64,000 nt of DNA, from NCBI RefSeq assembly GCF_000182925.2, contig NC_026503.1:3720001-3784000 (forward strand), in the 5' to 3' direction. Both the position numbers and the translations under genes were made by a program. The first letter of the stretch is position 1; each line of letters starts with the position of its first letter. Of this stretch, positions 1 to 9,835 are shown one piece after another. Source of the DNA: Neurospora crassa OR74A. Lineage: Eukaryota; Ascomycota; Sordariomycetes; Sordariales; Sordariaceae. The notes beneath the pieces were generated by a model. The model was not told the origin of the DNA and did no database searches. It worked only from the letters and a program-made list of their open reading frames with translations.

Positions 1-2
1 GA

Positions 3-1532
3 GCTAGCAGTCTCGGTCTTGATACCAACTTCTCGATTGGTGGGGTGGAGGACGACTCCCCCCTTGATGTCCCGGAACCTCCCCCAGGCTTCTTTTATCT
101 GGGTGCAGCCCCGTCCATCATCCGCTGTTGCTTGACTGATAACATCACCAACAAAAGGTTGCTCTATGCTGTCGTCTGTACTGGTTCACAAAAGTCAACA
201 GTGGACTATAGTGTGGTTAAAGACCTGAACCTAACCAACCAAATGCAAAGAGGAATGGACGGCATTTACAGGATCGATCTTCCGGTTTTCCTTACCGAAG
301 CTAGAGTCATTCAATCCAACTCTAGGTCTGTCAGCCCGATTCACCCACTACCGCCCAGCATCACGTGTTCTTTTGAAGTGACTGGCATGGATCAACCAGA
401 AAGTCCTGAAACTAGAAAGAGCATCCGCGTCTTCATCGGTAACCACACGTTGAGGTTGCATAGTGCAGACCTTCTACTTTCTCAAAACTCAATGACACTG
501 TATGGTACCGACAGGGACAAGCTTTCTGTACCCTTTGTTCGACCTGAGGATGATGCAGTGTTCAAGAATCTTGCAGTGACGAATATGGCCCCTGGGAATA
601 AGCCCAAGCTGAACGCTGCCGCGCCCGAGTTCGTTGCTGGAGACAGAGCCGCAAAACCGTCGGCCAAAAGCAACGAAGAACCGGTCCCCAAGCAGAATGG
701 AGATGTTGTCTCGGAGGGAGCACTGCCGTCGCCTGTGAGGTCGCCAAGTCAACCAGTGAAGACGACCACTGAGGCAACCAGCACGGCATCGAATGAATCG
801 AGTGGAGGGTATGATAAGGAGCAACCTCAACAGGAGCAACAGCACCAGCGGCCACCATCTGCTCCAGCCGATTCTGTAGTCCTTGAAGACGTCTCCAGAG
901 ACGCTGCCAAAGAAAATTCTACGCCCACTTCAACGACCGACACCGCTCGCCGGGAACCTAGCGCGGCCATCAGGACTCCGTGGCGACAAACGGCTGCCAG
1001 TCTTGCCGATAAGGAAAGCACCCCGCTGAGCGGCTACCAGCCAGCTGCAAGAGGTCGCAGTATGAAGATCTTACGGCCGACAAAGATATCTTCCATTAGC
1101 AGCAACAGCACTGCCGGTCCAAACTCACCGTCAACTACCCGGTCGACGGGTGCGTTCGAATCTCCCTCCATTCCGCGGTCTAACGGAACTGATCTGCGAC
1201 GGACCAAGGGCTCAACAGCTAGCGCTGCTGTGGCGGAAGACAGTCAGAGCAACACTAGCAGCCCTACGGTAGGCAGCTGGGGTCCCTCCAAACGCAGTCT
1301 GAGCACCAGTGCTAGCGCTTCCAACCTTGGAAACTTGGAAGGTGGCAAGGGCATTGAGACTAGAGAGCAAAGGTCCTCGTCACTGGCAACCACAGTGGGC
1401 AGTCCCATGCATCAGGATGGACTTAAGACACCGACGGCTCCCAGATCGGCCACAAACCCTCTTGGTAGTGCATCTGCTTTTGCTTGGATGGGAAATAAAA
1501 CGACGGGTAAGGCGTCTGCCAGTCCGTTGTAG
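3..1532 (+). CDS. C-terminal part of an unrecognised Ser/Thr/Pro-rich protein (5' end outside window)
   Basis: The frame is open from the window edge to the TAG at 1530-1532, about 509 codons, so the gene starts upstream; no ATG near the left edge looks like a start. The first ~170 visible residues are an ordered, beta-rich region beginning with a PPPGF motif. It contains 'AVVCTGSQKSTVDYSVVKDL', whose spacing recalls the active-site loop of retropepsin-like domains, but Cys stands where the catalytic Asp would be. The remaining ~320 residues are low complexity, rich in Ser, Thr, Pro, Ala and Asn, with a short Gln-rich stretch, and look disordered. I do not recognise the family. It could be a host protein with a pseudoprotease-like fold or simply a fungus-specific scaffold. 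It converges on the PhiA-like gene across an 0.87-kb gap. Confidence 0.6.
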   Translation, partial: ASSLGLDTNFSIGGVEDDSPLDVPEPPPGFFYLGAAPSIIRCCLTDNITNKRLLYAVVCTGSQKSTVDYSVVKDLNLTNQMQRGMDGIYRIDLPVFLTEARVIQSNSRSVSPIHPLPPSITCSFEVTGMDQPESPETRKSIRVFIGNHTLRLHSADLLLSQNSMTLYGTDRDKLSVPFVRPEDDAVFKNLAVTNMAPGNKPKLNAAAPEFVAGDRAAKPSAKSNEEPVPKQNGDVVSEGALPSPVRSPSQPVKTTTEATSTASNESSGGYDKEQPQQEQQHQRPPSAPADSVVLEDVSRDAAKENSTPTSTTDTARREPSAAIRTPWRQTAASLADKESTPLSGYQPAARGRSMKILRPTKISSISSNSTAGPNSPSTTRSTGAFESPSIPRSNGTDLRRTKGSTASAAVAEDSQSNTSSPTVGSWGPSKRSLSTSASASNLGNLEGGKGIETREQRSSSLATTVGSPMHQDGLKTPTAPRSATNPLGSASAFAWMGNKTTGKASASPL

Positions 1533-2399
1533 AGTACGGTATTGCAAGCACGAATATCAGGAACTGGAGAAACGTCGACCATGCGTTACTAATCAGTACA
1601 AGAAAAAAAAACCACTTGTTAGGTTGGGCTTAGCATCCGTATGTTGAACCCTCAGCGTGCCCGGGTGGAAATGAAGAGCTAAAACTATGCGTACAAAAGT
1701 GAAGAGCATAGCGAAGGGAAGCGTGAGCCAAGCTGGGCACATAAACAGGTATTACTATGTCTTGAAAAAGCTGAATAATAACGAGTATTGTCCAAGTTCA
1801 AATAACTAGACCTCCTGTGCCAGACATGACCTGATAACCCTGTGTGTCTTGTGCTTAGACTACGGGCGAGGGAGGGGGAAAGCGTGTGAAGGTGCAGTGT
1901 CCGGCTGACATGTCTATCTATCAGCGATGTGCCAAATAGGTGCTTCGATCTCGCGTACCCCGAGGATATCTGGGTTCCAGGGTAGTGAGCTCGCTCCACT
2001 TTCTTTCTTTTTTACCCCCTTCCTCCCCATGTGGGTTGGTTTTTTCTTCTGGCTGGTGGGTGATGATTCCAAAATGGCACTCCCTTAACACTAACAAAAG
2101 CTCATTAGTTGGTCGCTGACGTTACGGCCTTGAAGTGAGAAAGGGGGTGACGCCTCGGGGTAACAGCAACACGCCAAACGGGATGAAGATGGACCACAGA
2201 CACAAGGAGAATCACAAGTCTAGAGATTTGTTTGGATTGCCATTGCACATCTATTTGTGGGTAAAAAATACTCGTCTATACCCTATATATCCAAGGCCAA
2301 GTCGCCCCGTTACAATCATGATTGCGCTAATCCCACTCTCCTCCCATTATAGCATGTCGTAGTCGTAGGTGGTCTGTCGTCTGGAGGAGGCGTCCGCGT
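1533..2399. other. Intergenic, convergent 3' regions
   Basis: This stretch lies between two convergent gene ends. I see a short A-run (1601-1610) that may belong to the 3'UTR of the first gene, pyrimidine-rich tracts near 2003-2050, and no convincing reading frame or RNA gene. Confidence 0.5.
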
Positions 2400-2996
2400 C
2401 TAGGCCTGCGAGTACAGGCACTTGACGGGGTTCTCGGCAACGACGACGCGGGCGGCGATGCTGAGGCAGCCGGTGTAGCCGGCGGGGTTCTCGATGCCGA
2501 CGTAGGGCAGGATGCGGTACGAGGAGTCGGCGCCGCTGGGGCAGGCGAGGAAGGCGTCGCTGCCGGCGAAGGTGAGGTGCTGCGAGGCCTCGTCGATGGC
2601 CCAGCCGCCGCGCTCGGCGTTGTGCGGGGCCGGCTCGGCGCCCGTCGTGTACTGCATCATGCCCTGGCCCATGCCGGAGCGGTCGACGAAGAGCTGCTGC
2701 CACGGCTTGCCCTCAGTGTAGAGGGACAGCGTGCCGTCGACCTTGTTGAGCACAAAGGTGGCGCTGTTCTGGGCCGGGCTGTTGTAGCAGTCGGCGTCCT
2801 GCTTGGACAGGTTGGTGAAGATGCCCTTGTGCTCGGCGCCCCAGGCGGTCAGGTGCACGGGGCTGGCGGACCGGATCGACATGACGCCAAAGATGACCTG
2901 GTCCGGGCTGGCGGTGCCGGCCTCCTGGGAGGTGGGGGCGCCGAAGACGCCGGTGGCGGCCGAGAGGGCGCTGAGGGCAAGAGTGGTGAACTGCAT
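2400..2996 (-). CDS. Secreted PhiA-like cell wall protein
   Basis: Single-exon gene, 198 aa. The first ~20 residues (MQFTTLALSALSAATGVFGA) are a classic signal peptide with an Ala-containing cleavage site. The mature part matches my memory of Aspergillus PhiA, a cell wall protein needed for normal phialide and spore formation: the hallmark 'FVDRSGMGQGMMQYTTGAEP' is followed by a block with 'GGWAID', 'FLACPS' and 'NPAGYTGC', ending 'NPVKCLY'. The conserved Cys residues probably form disulfides. There is no GPI signal, so it should be a soluble or non-covalently held wall protein. The gene is strikingly GC-rich with C/G-ending codons, as in highly expressed genes, which also leaves long antisense frames open. 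Neurospora makes few phialides, so the role here is probably general wall or spore surface. Confidence 0.9.
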   Translation of the reverse strand: MQFTTLALSALSAATGVFGAPTSQEAGTASPDQVIFGVMSIRSASPVHLTAWGAEHKGIFTNLSKQDADCYNSPAQNSATFVLNKVDGTLSLYTEGKPWQQLFVDRSGMGQGMMQYTTGAEPAPHNAERGGWAIDEASQHLTFAGSDAFLACPSGADSSYRILPYVGIENPAGYTGCLSIAARVVVAENPVKCLYSQA

Positions 2997-4496
2997 GGTG
3001 ATGGTTGTGAGGGTGCGTTGATAGCGAAGGTGGGATGATTAAGATTGGATGTATTAAGAGGCGAGTAGCGATTGTGATGATATTGCGAGGAGTGAGGAGC
3101 AAAAAGAAGCCGTTATAGCTTGGAGAGATGCTGTTAATATATACATGCAGCCGCCCGTCGACGGCCGACACCCGTCATCTCCAATCTCGACGTCTTCGAG
3201 GAGCTCGTAGCTACCTAGCTTCTGCAGCCTTCAGTCAACTCCGTATACTCCAAGCGAAGCGCGATACGAGTTCAGGGCCTCCTGACCGATGTCATCGGCT
3301 TTGACCGTTGAAGTTAGGTGGCACGTCAAGCGGGCCAAGCCGTACCGGCGTTCTGTGGCTTCGGAACCCGGCTCTCTTGTAAACGCCCAAGGGCTACGTT
3401 CATTGGCCGTGATGACTGAGGGAAAGAGCTGATCATTGCATAAAGGCATTGTATGGAAGATGTTTGGAAACTCCACGAATGAAAATTGACGATGATTTAC
3501 ATCGGGCTGTCCACTAGACGTTTTACTTGTACTAGGGTCTATACGAGATCTGAGGATACGATGACGGCCTCGGTTCCGCTTTGGGTGGGTAAGCCAAGAC
3601 CTGGGCGTGGAAAAGGGACTAGAAGACGGGTAAGACCGAAATCTTCACTCCCGTCGAATGCATTACATAACAAGACAATCTAACAACTCGCCCGTCCTAG
3701 TGTAAAGGCCGGTACCGACACGCCGGTGGACGGTCGACCCTCCTTTGTCACCTTCATCTTTGGCCGGCACCTAAAACCAACACAGCCTGGAACTGTCGTT
3801 TCCAATAATAACTGACCCTTCCTAGCTCATGTCAATTCGTATTGAAGACGGACATGATGTTACAAGAACGTTCCCTTCCATGTTGATCAGGTTCACCTCC
3901 TTACACCGCTTCGGGCTTTTTGCTTGACTGACGAGACTCGAACTCCCCAGTGTCGCCTCAACTCAGCCTCGATCCCGCATTCCTAGTGAAGGATTTTGCC
4001 ACAAAACTTACTGACATGAATATTTCTATAACTGGAAACTCCGAACGAGGGTATTCCCAAGGAGTGGGGAGCGCATATCCAGAATATATAAAATGAGACG
4101 TACCTTTTAAGCCCACTAACGGAACTCCCGCCACACGCCCAAACAAAAATCCCAAGTCCCAACTCCTTCTCTTTCGCCCGCTGCATCAACCTCACCACAA
4201 CCCGATATAAAAGCCGGTTACTGGGCGCGCTGCGTTTACTGGTTCAATCAGCATTTCGTTGCAGTTTCTTTTCGTAGAGTTATAAAGAAGTATCAAAATA
4301 GGAGTGACTTCATAACTTGGCGCCAGGAGTAATAGTTTGGCTACCCATGTGTGAGAGGTACGTCCCATCTTATGTTCCGGATACTCGATACCGTCAGACG
4401 GTTGGTTTTGAAGACCTGACGAGCACTAGTTCTCATACAGCTTTGATGCCCTGATAGCTCTTTACACCCTGAATACCTCGCAACATGCTGAGCCAT
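2997..4496. other. Intergenic, promoter of PhiA-like gene and 3' flank of DUF6604 gene
   Basis: No convincing gene. Besides the leader and TATA-like element of the PhiA-like gene there is a second 'gatataaaa' TATA-like motif near 4204 and a palindromic TGGCGCCA at 4319-4326. No ORF with coding character follows either of them. Confidence 0.4.
3135..3144 (-). promoter_or_regulatory. TATA-like element of the PhiA-like gene
   Basis: Read on the minus strand this is GTATATATTA, about 140 bp upstream of the start codon, in a suitable position for a TATA box of a strongly expressed gene. Between it and the ATG the minus strand is pyrimidine-rich, as expected of a leader. Confidence 0.4.
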
Positions 4497-7400
4497 CTAC
4501 ATGACTAAACACTGATCCAGATCTGGGCCAACATCGCCCGAAGCAGCCGACCTAGGCCGGGGCCGGGGATCTTGTCCTACCTTCTCAGCCACGAACTCGA
4601 TGTCGTCCCAGTAGATGAACTGCAAAAACCCTGCTCGCGGGTTCGTGAAAATATCAGCCATGACCTCCAAGCATTCTTTATCTTGCTCAATCATGGCCAA
4701 TAGCGTCAGGCTCAGGCGCTTCTGTTTCGCGAGCGGGCCGCGGGCCTCCTTGTACGCGCGCACCCAAAGTGGGTTCCTCTTCTTCTCCAGCTCTTCCTCG
4801 ATCCTCATGAAGATCGTGTAGAAGTACGTGGTCGTCCAAAGGAAGTTCAGGGCCGACAGCGGACGCTCGCCCGAGATGTCGGATTGGATGTCCAGCTTCA
4901 TGAAATCGAGCATGTCGCGGTCGGCAAAGTCGACGCACTCACCTCCGGCAGCCATGCGCGCCTTACGCGTGGAGCGCGGATCGCACCGACCAGGGAAGCG
5001 GGAGTAACCGGGCGCCATGGCATGGGCGACCCGCTCGGCGGGGATCTCGTTCGCCTTCATTTTCGTGGCCTGTAAAACCTCCATCGTTTTCGCCATGTTG
5101 AACATGTTTTCCTCGCTCATGCCCATGGCTTTGGCCCTCTTGGTGATTTCTGTTTCCTCAATCCGTTTCTTGCCCGTAACGGGATCAGTAATGTGCTTTG
5201 CCTGGGTGATACGGAGCATGCCCAGCACCGAGGGGAAAGAGACATCGGCATCGGGAATGCGGTCGATGTTCCAACCCGCTTCGCGTAAGATAACCAGAGT
5301 GGATTTTTTCCGGAAAAAGTCATTGACTTTGGGGTTCAAGATCCCATGGATGTCTGCTGCCGAGGTAGCAACCCTTCTTACTTGTTGCCTTTCCCTTGAG
5401 GAGCCACGGTTGTCCACCATTGTTTGCAACGCCTTATCATAATTCGCAACAGGCGGCTTTCCGTCGGGAAAGAAACACTCTGGGAAAAGCTCCTGTAAAG
5501 TTGCAAATAGGCCGACTGGCTTCTCGATGTAGCCCTCTTGGACTAACATGTTGTGCAAGTGTAGCAGCATCATGGGCTCAGGGAGGCGATCCCAGATCGT
5601 CATTCCGGATATATACGCTAACTCCAGACCTTCTTCGAGACCGGTACCGCAAAGAAAGGGCGAGTACTCCCACAGCCCGTTAGCATTAGTGTGAGAGAAG
5701 CGAGAAGGAGGGATGGTATTGAGACCATGCATGTACTTGGATTCGCCGAGCCAATTCATATAGTCGAGATGGAATCCCTCGAGCATTTCGTTATTAGCCG
5801 CATGCCGCCTCATATCTCCGTGCAGTGCGCCATCTCTCTCAAAGAGCTGCTCTAGAACGTCGAATGCTTGAAGAATGCCTCGACCATCCCGCGTAACCTC
5901 GCGATCCAAGAAAAGGTCGACATCGCGACGGGGACGGAACCTATAGCTGGGCGGCGGTGCAACGACAACATGTCCCTTGAGGAGGTGATGTGACCAGCCC
6001 CTGGTCACGGTCAGCGAATCGACGATGCATTGCAGTTGGAAGACATGGTGGGGAAGAATCCGGTTTCGGACATCAGTGCCAGGCTTCTGCATGGCAAGAG
6101 AGGTTACGAAACCAGCAAACTCATTTAGCCCAAACAGTCGCCGATGCTGGGCCCATGGGCCCGTTGGAGACCAGTCAACCTTTTCAAATACGTGCTTCTC
6201 GCCCCGTAAAGTGTTGCGCTGAACTACAATGGAAGAAAAGACATTGACCAGGTCATAGAGCCAGTTGATGGTATATGAGCGACGCCATCTGATACGCTCT
6301 TCCTTCGTAGCGTGCCTCAGGTCAAAGTTGGGATCCCAGTTCCTGATCTCTTCCAGCATCCGCTTCGTCGGCTTGCCCGTTCGCGTCTTTTGGAAATCGG
6401 TAACGAAATCAAGAAGATCCATATAGGCATGAATCAGGAACTGCTCCTTGATATCCACCTCCTGTTTTTCCTTTCTCTGTGGGGTATCGCTACCTGGCTC
6501 AAAGAACATTAGGAAGACGTGGAACATGCCCTGTGCCTTCTCCACATTCCCACGGGTAATCGTATTCATAACGGTCTCATAGGAGTCATGGTCGGGGAAA
6601 TCGACAAACATCTCGGATGCAGAGCGCTGAACCATGGCGATGGCCATATTAGAAAGGGCACCCGCTACTGCGCTGTTGAGCCCGTCATAGGCCACCTCGC
6701 GCCAGATGCCTTGCAAGTAGTTTCGGAGGGTCATGCATTCCTTGATAAGATCGTAAACAGCCATAAGGTAGTCCGTAACAATACCATCTTGATCTTGAAT
6801 AATGCGGTAGCTCTCCAGTGGCACACCTTCGAGAGATTCCGAGTCTTCCTTGGCGGGCGCAGTTTTGGGCTTTGAGCTCTTCTTAGCTTTCCCCTTTTTG
6901 CCCTTCTTGCCCTTGCCTGGCTTGGGTTGTTTCCGTTGGCGCGAGACGTTGCTGTGGATCTCCTGAAGGTCCTCCTGGTCAGAGGCTTCGTCGGCCTCTG
7001 GAGACCGTTGAATCTCAAGAGCACCGAATTTGTTGGCCAGCAAGCGATCGAGTTCTTCCTTGACGTGCTCGGTGTTGGCCAGAAGGTCTGGCTCGTCGGG
7101 CGAGGAATTGGGCTTCCAATTTCGACCACCAAGCGCATCAAACGATTCTTTCAAGGCATTGATGAAGCGCATGTGAGAAGCATTGCTCTTCTCGACATCC
7201 GGGTCCGGGGTCCTGGCTGTCATCTGCTGAAAAGCGGCATGGGTAGCTGTTCTTGCCTCGATGACGGATTGAAAGAGGGCAAGAATAGTCGAGGGAACAC
7301 TGTCGATATGCTTGCCAACGAACTTGGAAAGGGAAACCAGGCCTGCAACGGTGATCCCGGCCGAGGTGAGAGGCACCATAGGGGCGCCATCGATTCCATT

Positions 7401-7520
7401 CACAGGGCTATCGGACGCTGCTAGAGACTTGATGATGGAATTGGATGTCTGCACAATCCAATAGATGAGATAGCTGGTATCGCGCTTGTACGCTAGGTAC
7501 GAGTTGCGCGTGGGCGCCAT
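4497..7520 (-). CDS. DUF6604-type protein, function unknown
   Basis: One uninterrupted 1007-codon frame. The N-terminus 'YLAYKRDTSYLIYWIVQTSN' and the following region to about residue 290 have the look of the DUF6604 domain found at the N-terminus of many large proteins of filamentous ascomycetes. A Lys/Gly/Ser-rich linker at about residues 195-220 (KGKKGKKGKAKK) interrupts it and could act as a nuclear localisation signal. The remaining ~700 residues are helical-looking with no motif I recognise; no transmembrane segment or signal peptide is seen. The start at 7520 is the first ATG of the frame and opens directly into the conserved domain. Biochemical function is unknown. An intron near the 3' end that changes the last residues cannot be excluded. 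Confidence 0.8.
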   Translation of the reverse strand: MAPTRNSYLAYKRDTSYLIYWIVQTSNSIIKSLAASDSPVNGIDGAPMVPLTSAGITVAGLVSLSKFVGKHIDSVPSTILALFQSVIEARTATHAAFQQMTARTPDPDVEKSNASHMRFINALKESFDALGGRNWKPNSSPDEPDLLANTEHVKEELDRLLANKFGALEIQRSPEADEASDQEDLQEIHSNVSRQRKQPKPGKGKKGKKGKAKKSSKPKTAPAKEDSESLEGVPLESYRIIQDQDGIVTDYLMAVYDLIKECMTLRNYLQGIWREVAYDGLNSAVAGALSNMAIAMVQRSASEMFVDFPDHDSYETVMNTITRGNVEKAQGMFHVFLMFFEPGSDTPQRKEKQEVDIKEQFLIHAYMDLLDFVTDFQKTRTGKPTKRMLEEIRNWDPNFDLRHATKEERIRWRRSYTINWLYDLVNVFSSIVVQRNTLRGEKHVFEKVDWSPTGPWAQHRRLFGLNEFAGFVTSLAMQKPGTDVRNRILPHHVFQLQCIVDSLTVTRGWSHHLLKGHVVVAPPPSYRFRPRRDVDLFLDREVTRDGRGILQAFDVLEQLFERDGALHGDMRRHAANNEMLEGFHLDYMNWLGESKYMHGLNTIPPSRFSHTNANGLWEYSPFLCGTGLEEGLELAYISGMTIWDRLPEPMMLLHLHNMLVQEGYIEKPVGLFATLQELFPECFFPDGKPPVANYDKALQTMVDNRGSSRERQQVRRVATSAADIHGILNPKVNDFFRKKSTLVILREAGWNIDRIPDADVSFPSVLGMLRITQAKHITDPVTGKKRIEETEITKRAKAMGMSEENMFNMAKTMEVLQATKMKANEIPAERVAHAMAPGYSRFPGRCDPRSTRKARMAAGGECVDFADRDMLDFMKLDIQSDISGERPLSALNFLWTTTYFYTIFMRIEEELEKKRNPLWVRAYKEARGPLAKQKRLSLTLLAMIEQDKECLEVMADIFTNPRAGFLQFIYWDDIEFVAEKVGQDPRPRPRSAASGDVGPDLDQCLVM

Positions 7521-8536
7521 AATGAAGCGCTTATCGGTGGCCTGGAAAAGGCAACAACGAAAAAGGGCTTTTGATTGTTGTTGTTTAACGGAAGAAGAGA
7601 CAACGGAAACCGGGGCAGCCTAAATACCTGGAAGGGAGTTTTGCCCAGTACACTACCATTCAAGGCTGAATCGAGGTGTAGCTGTCTTGGACTAGAGGGC
7701 AAAACGATGTGCAGATGTGTGTGTTATGGAGAGAAGCTAGAGCAAAGAAGGAAAAGAAATGTGGAGGGCTAGAATGTAGCAAGGGTCCGGCCGGGTCCGG
7801 GTGTGAGGGCTGGACCCACACAATCAGGGTGGGATAGGCCCGCCCGATAACAAGTTGTCCTCCAAGCCTGCCTCTTAGGATGCAAGGCTGAGTAGCTTAA
7901 CAACCGCCTGATGCCCATTCTCTGCCGCTATATGTAGCGTTGTCCGTCATTTGCGTCAACCTTGCCAGTATCGCCTGAGCAGAGCGCCCATGACCACATT
8001 TCCTGAACTGATGCCGCCGAGGTAAGGCGAGCATGCACAGGAAGTTGAAGTGCGGCAGGATCAGGGACAGCGCGTGGATGTCGTCTTTGGAGGCTGCCTG
8101 CTTCGTTCTGATCCTACATAGTAGAGTTGTGGTTGCCTTATCGCTCTCAACACCGCCGTCACCTTGTTTCGCAGTCCTGGTATGCAGCTCTATGACCTAA
8201 TCGACTCGTTTACAAAGGTGCTGGCGGCTACGCCGGCAGTATGTTGCAAGCCAACCACCATAGTTATAACATGCCAGGATAGAAGGGAAGAGGTAGGCTA
8301 ATGCAGGCAAATGGAGGAGGTAGGTAGGTTAAGGCAAGCATATAAAGTAGGTGACCTCATCGTGATCAATTTGTCGTACTAGATCAAACCGTAATCCAAC
8401 AAGACAAGAGCGAGAGATTCCCTTGCCACACTCTCATTTGCATATATAGAGGTATACTGGGCCGAGGAGTACTAGGGACTAATTACAAATGGTCTTCTGA
8501 CCGAGTGCAATCTTGAGTATCACCCGTGTAAAAGAT

Positions 8537-8790
8537 CTACGGTAGAAACTCGGTTAGTTGGCAAAAAGCTAATGCCAGAAAAACCTGGATATCAGGCAGG
8601 GTGCTGGCAGATCTGTGGTGCTCGAGTTCGAGCCTGTGCTTTGGAATGTATGCAAGATAGTGTTAGGCAATATTGTAGAGCCTTCACTAACTGAGCGGAC
8701 ATATGTACAGGAGTATACTACTTCCTGTGCTTACTGTCGGGCGCTCAAAGAGGGAAGGTTTTTTGCCAACTAACCGAGTTTCTACGGTAG
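8537..8790. mobile_element. MITE-like element with 31-bp terminal inverted repeats
   Basis: The 31 bp at 8537-8567 recur in inverted orientation at 8760-8790 with one mismatch; the shared core begins GTAGAAACTCGGTTAGTTGG and runs on through CAAAAA. A TA dinucleotide sits at both outer edges (8538-8539 and 8788-8789). If those are the target duplication, the element proper is 8540-8787, 248 bp, with ends reading C(G/C)GTAG. TA duplication plus this kind of repeat is typical of non-autonomous relatives of Tc1/mariner, including the Fot1/pogo group. The internal ~190 bp hold no ORF. It is about 100 bp from the 5S rRNA fragment. Similarity of the arms suggests modest age. Family assignment is inference. 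Confidence 0.7.
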
Positions 8791-8885
8791 TCGCAATATC
8801 AGGACGGCCAACTTTTCTCGTAATCCGCCGAATTATATTGATCTTTTTAGTGCCGCCTCCCTCCTTACCGTCTTGCCTTCATATC

Positions 8886-8941
8886 GCCTGACTAGTGTAG
8901 TTGGGCCCGTGACGACTAGCGAACCCTAGGTGCTATATGTT

Positions 8942-8943
<2 letters not shown>
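8886..8943 (+). pseudogene. 3' fragment of a dispersed 5S rRNA gene
   Basis: The sequence 'tagttgggcccgtgacgact' followed by agcgaaccctaggtgctatatgtt matches, with several substitutions, the 3' half of the Neurospora 5S rRNA as I remember it (AGUAGUUGGGU...GUGAC...CCAGCGAAUCCCUG...GUUGUAUGUU). The 5' half, including the A-box of the internal promoter, is not present upstream, so this is a truncated, non-functional copy. Neurospora is known to carry dispersed 5S genes and pseudogenes rather than a tandem array. A long T run follows at once, where an ordinary Pol III terminator would be a few Ts. Confidence 0.65.

Positions 8944-8982
<39 letters not shown>
8944..8982. repeat. Homopolymer run of 39 T
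   Basis: An uninterrupted run of 39 T immediately downstream of the truncated 5S copy. It may be an expanded Pol III terminator or the tail of a retroposed copy inserted in reverse; length variation between strains is likely. Confidence 0.9.
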
Positions 8983-8983
<1 letters not shown>

Positions 8984-9835
8984 ACTTTTCCCCCAAGTTC
9001 TATCTGATGGGTTGGTTACGTAGGGGCAAGACCCGGGTGTGGAAAACAATTTGAACATCCAGAGTCCCAGTCGGAGCGTGATCCGGACAAGTAGAGACTT
9101 GGGAGGTGCTGACACGCCGGGCTCGATTCTGAAAAATTCATGGTCAACCGGTGTCACCAGGCTTTTAGATTACCGGCAGGCGACTGAGTGGAATCAGATA
9201 CTTAGCCTAGCACCATAGAAGGGTCCCAATTTCATTCCTACTCCAGTCACCAGTCCGTGATTGCAAGTTCACATCACTTCAAACAACGCGGGAAGGAGCA
9301 TCACCATTATGGAGCATGGGGAGGAACGACCAAAGGAGCTTGTCCGTTCTTCACAACATGGAACCCATTGTTCGTCTTAGTTCCTCGCTGCTCTGCCTTC
9401 CCCCGAATTACTTAGCGTCCGGTATTCTCGTTCTAGTTGCTTCATCATGAACCTGAAAAACTATGTGTATATATATATATTCGGCATTATTTTGCACATA
9501 TCCAATAGCTTGATGAACCGAACTAATGCGACATGTCGGTAGGTTGCACTTGATCATATTCCTCTTTTCCTCTCTAATTGATGGAATTATGTCAGCCATA
9601 GGCAAAATGAATATTTGCAAGAGTTATTTCCCTGTCTGTCATATACAGGTTCGCACGCCCGGGTATCTACCTACATAACCAAGAGGATGCAACAACGAAG
9701 CATCCTGTTACTCTGCTCGACATGCTGTCATCCTTTAAAGACACTGCTTCGTCCATTTGCTCTCCTCTTTCCGAGTTTCGCATGGAGTTTTCCCCGGTTC
9801 AAGCAGAGAAAAACCCTCACCCGTTTCTTTAGATC

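Larger units (their letters stand above)
7521..9835. other. Gene-poor intergenic region with small repeats
   Basis: It lies between the start of the DUF6604 gene and the 3' end of the methyltransferase gene. It holds a MITE-like inverted-repeat element, a truncated 5S rRNA copy and a 39-nt T run, listed separately. No ORF with the usual codon bias is present. A short TA microsatellite lies at about 9469-9480. Confidence 0.5.

Noticed and set aside
2577-3038. 153-codon plus-strand frame over the PhiA-like gene
   Set aside because: Antisense shadow of a GC-rich, highly biased gene with a clear signal peptide on the other strand.
4311-4340. Possible LTR-type primer-binding-like sequence (TTGGCGCCAGGAG) after a TATA-containing stretch
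   Set aside because: The word is a palindrome by itself, I could not find a matching TG...CA terminal repeat, and there is no reverse transcriptase or gag coding nearby; too weak to call an element.
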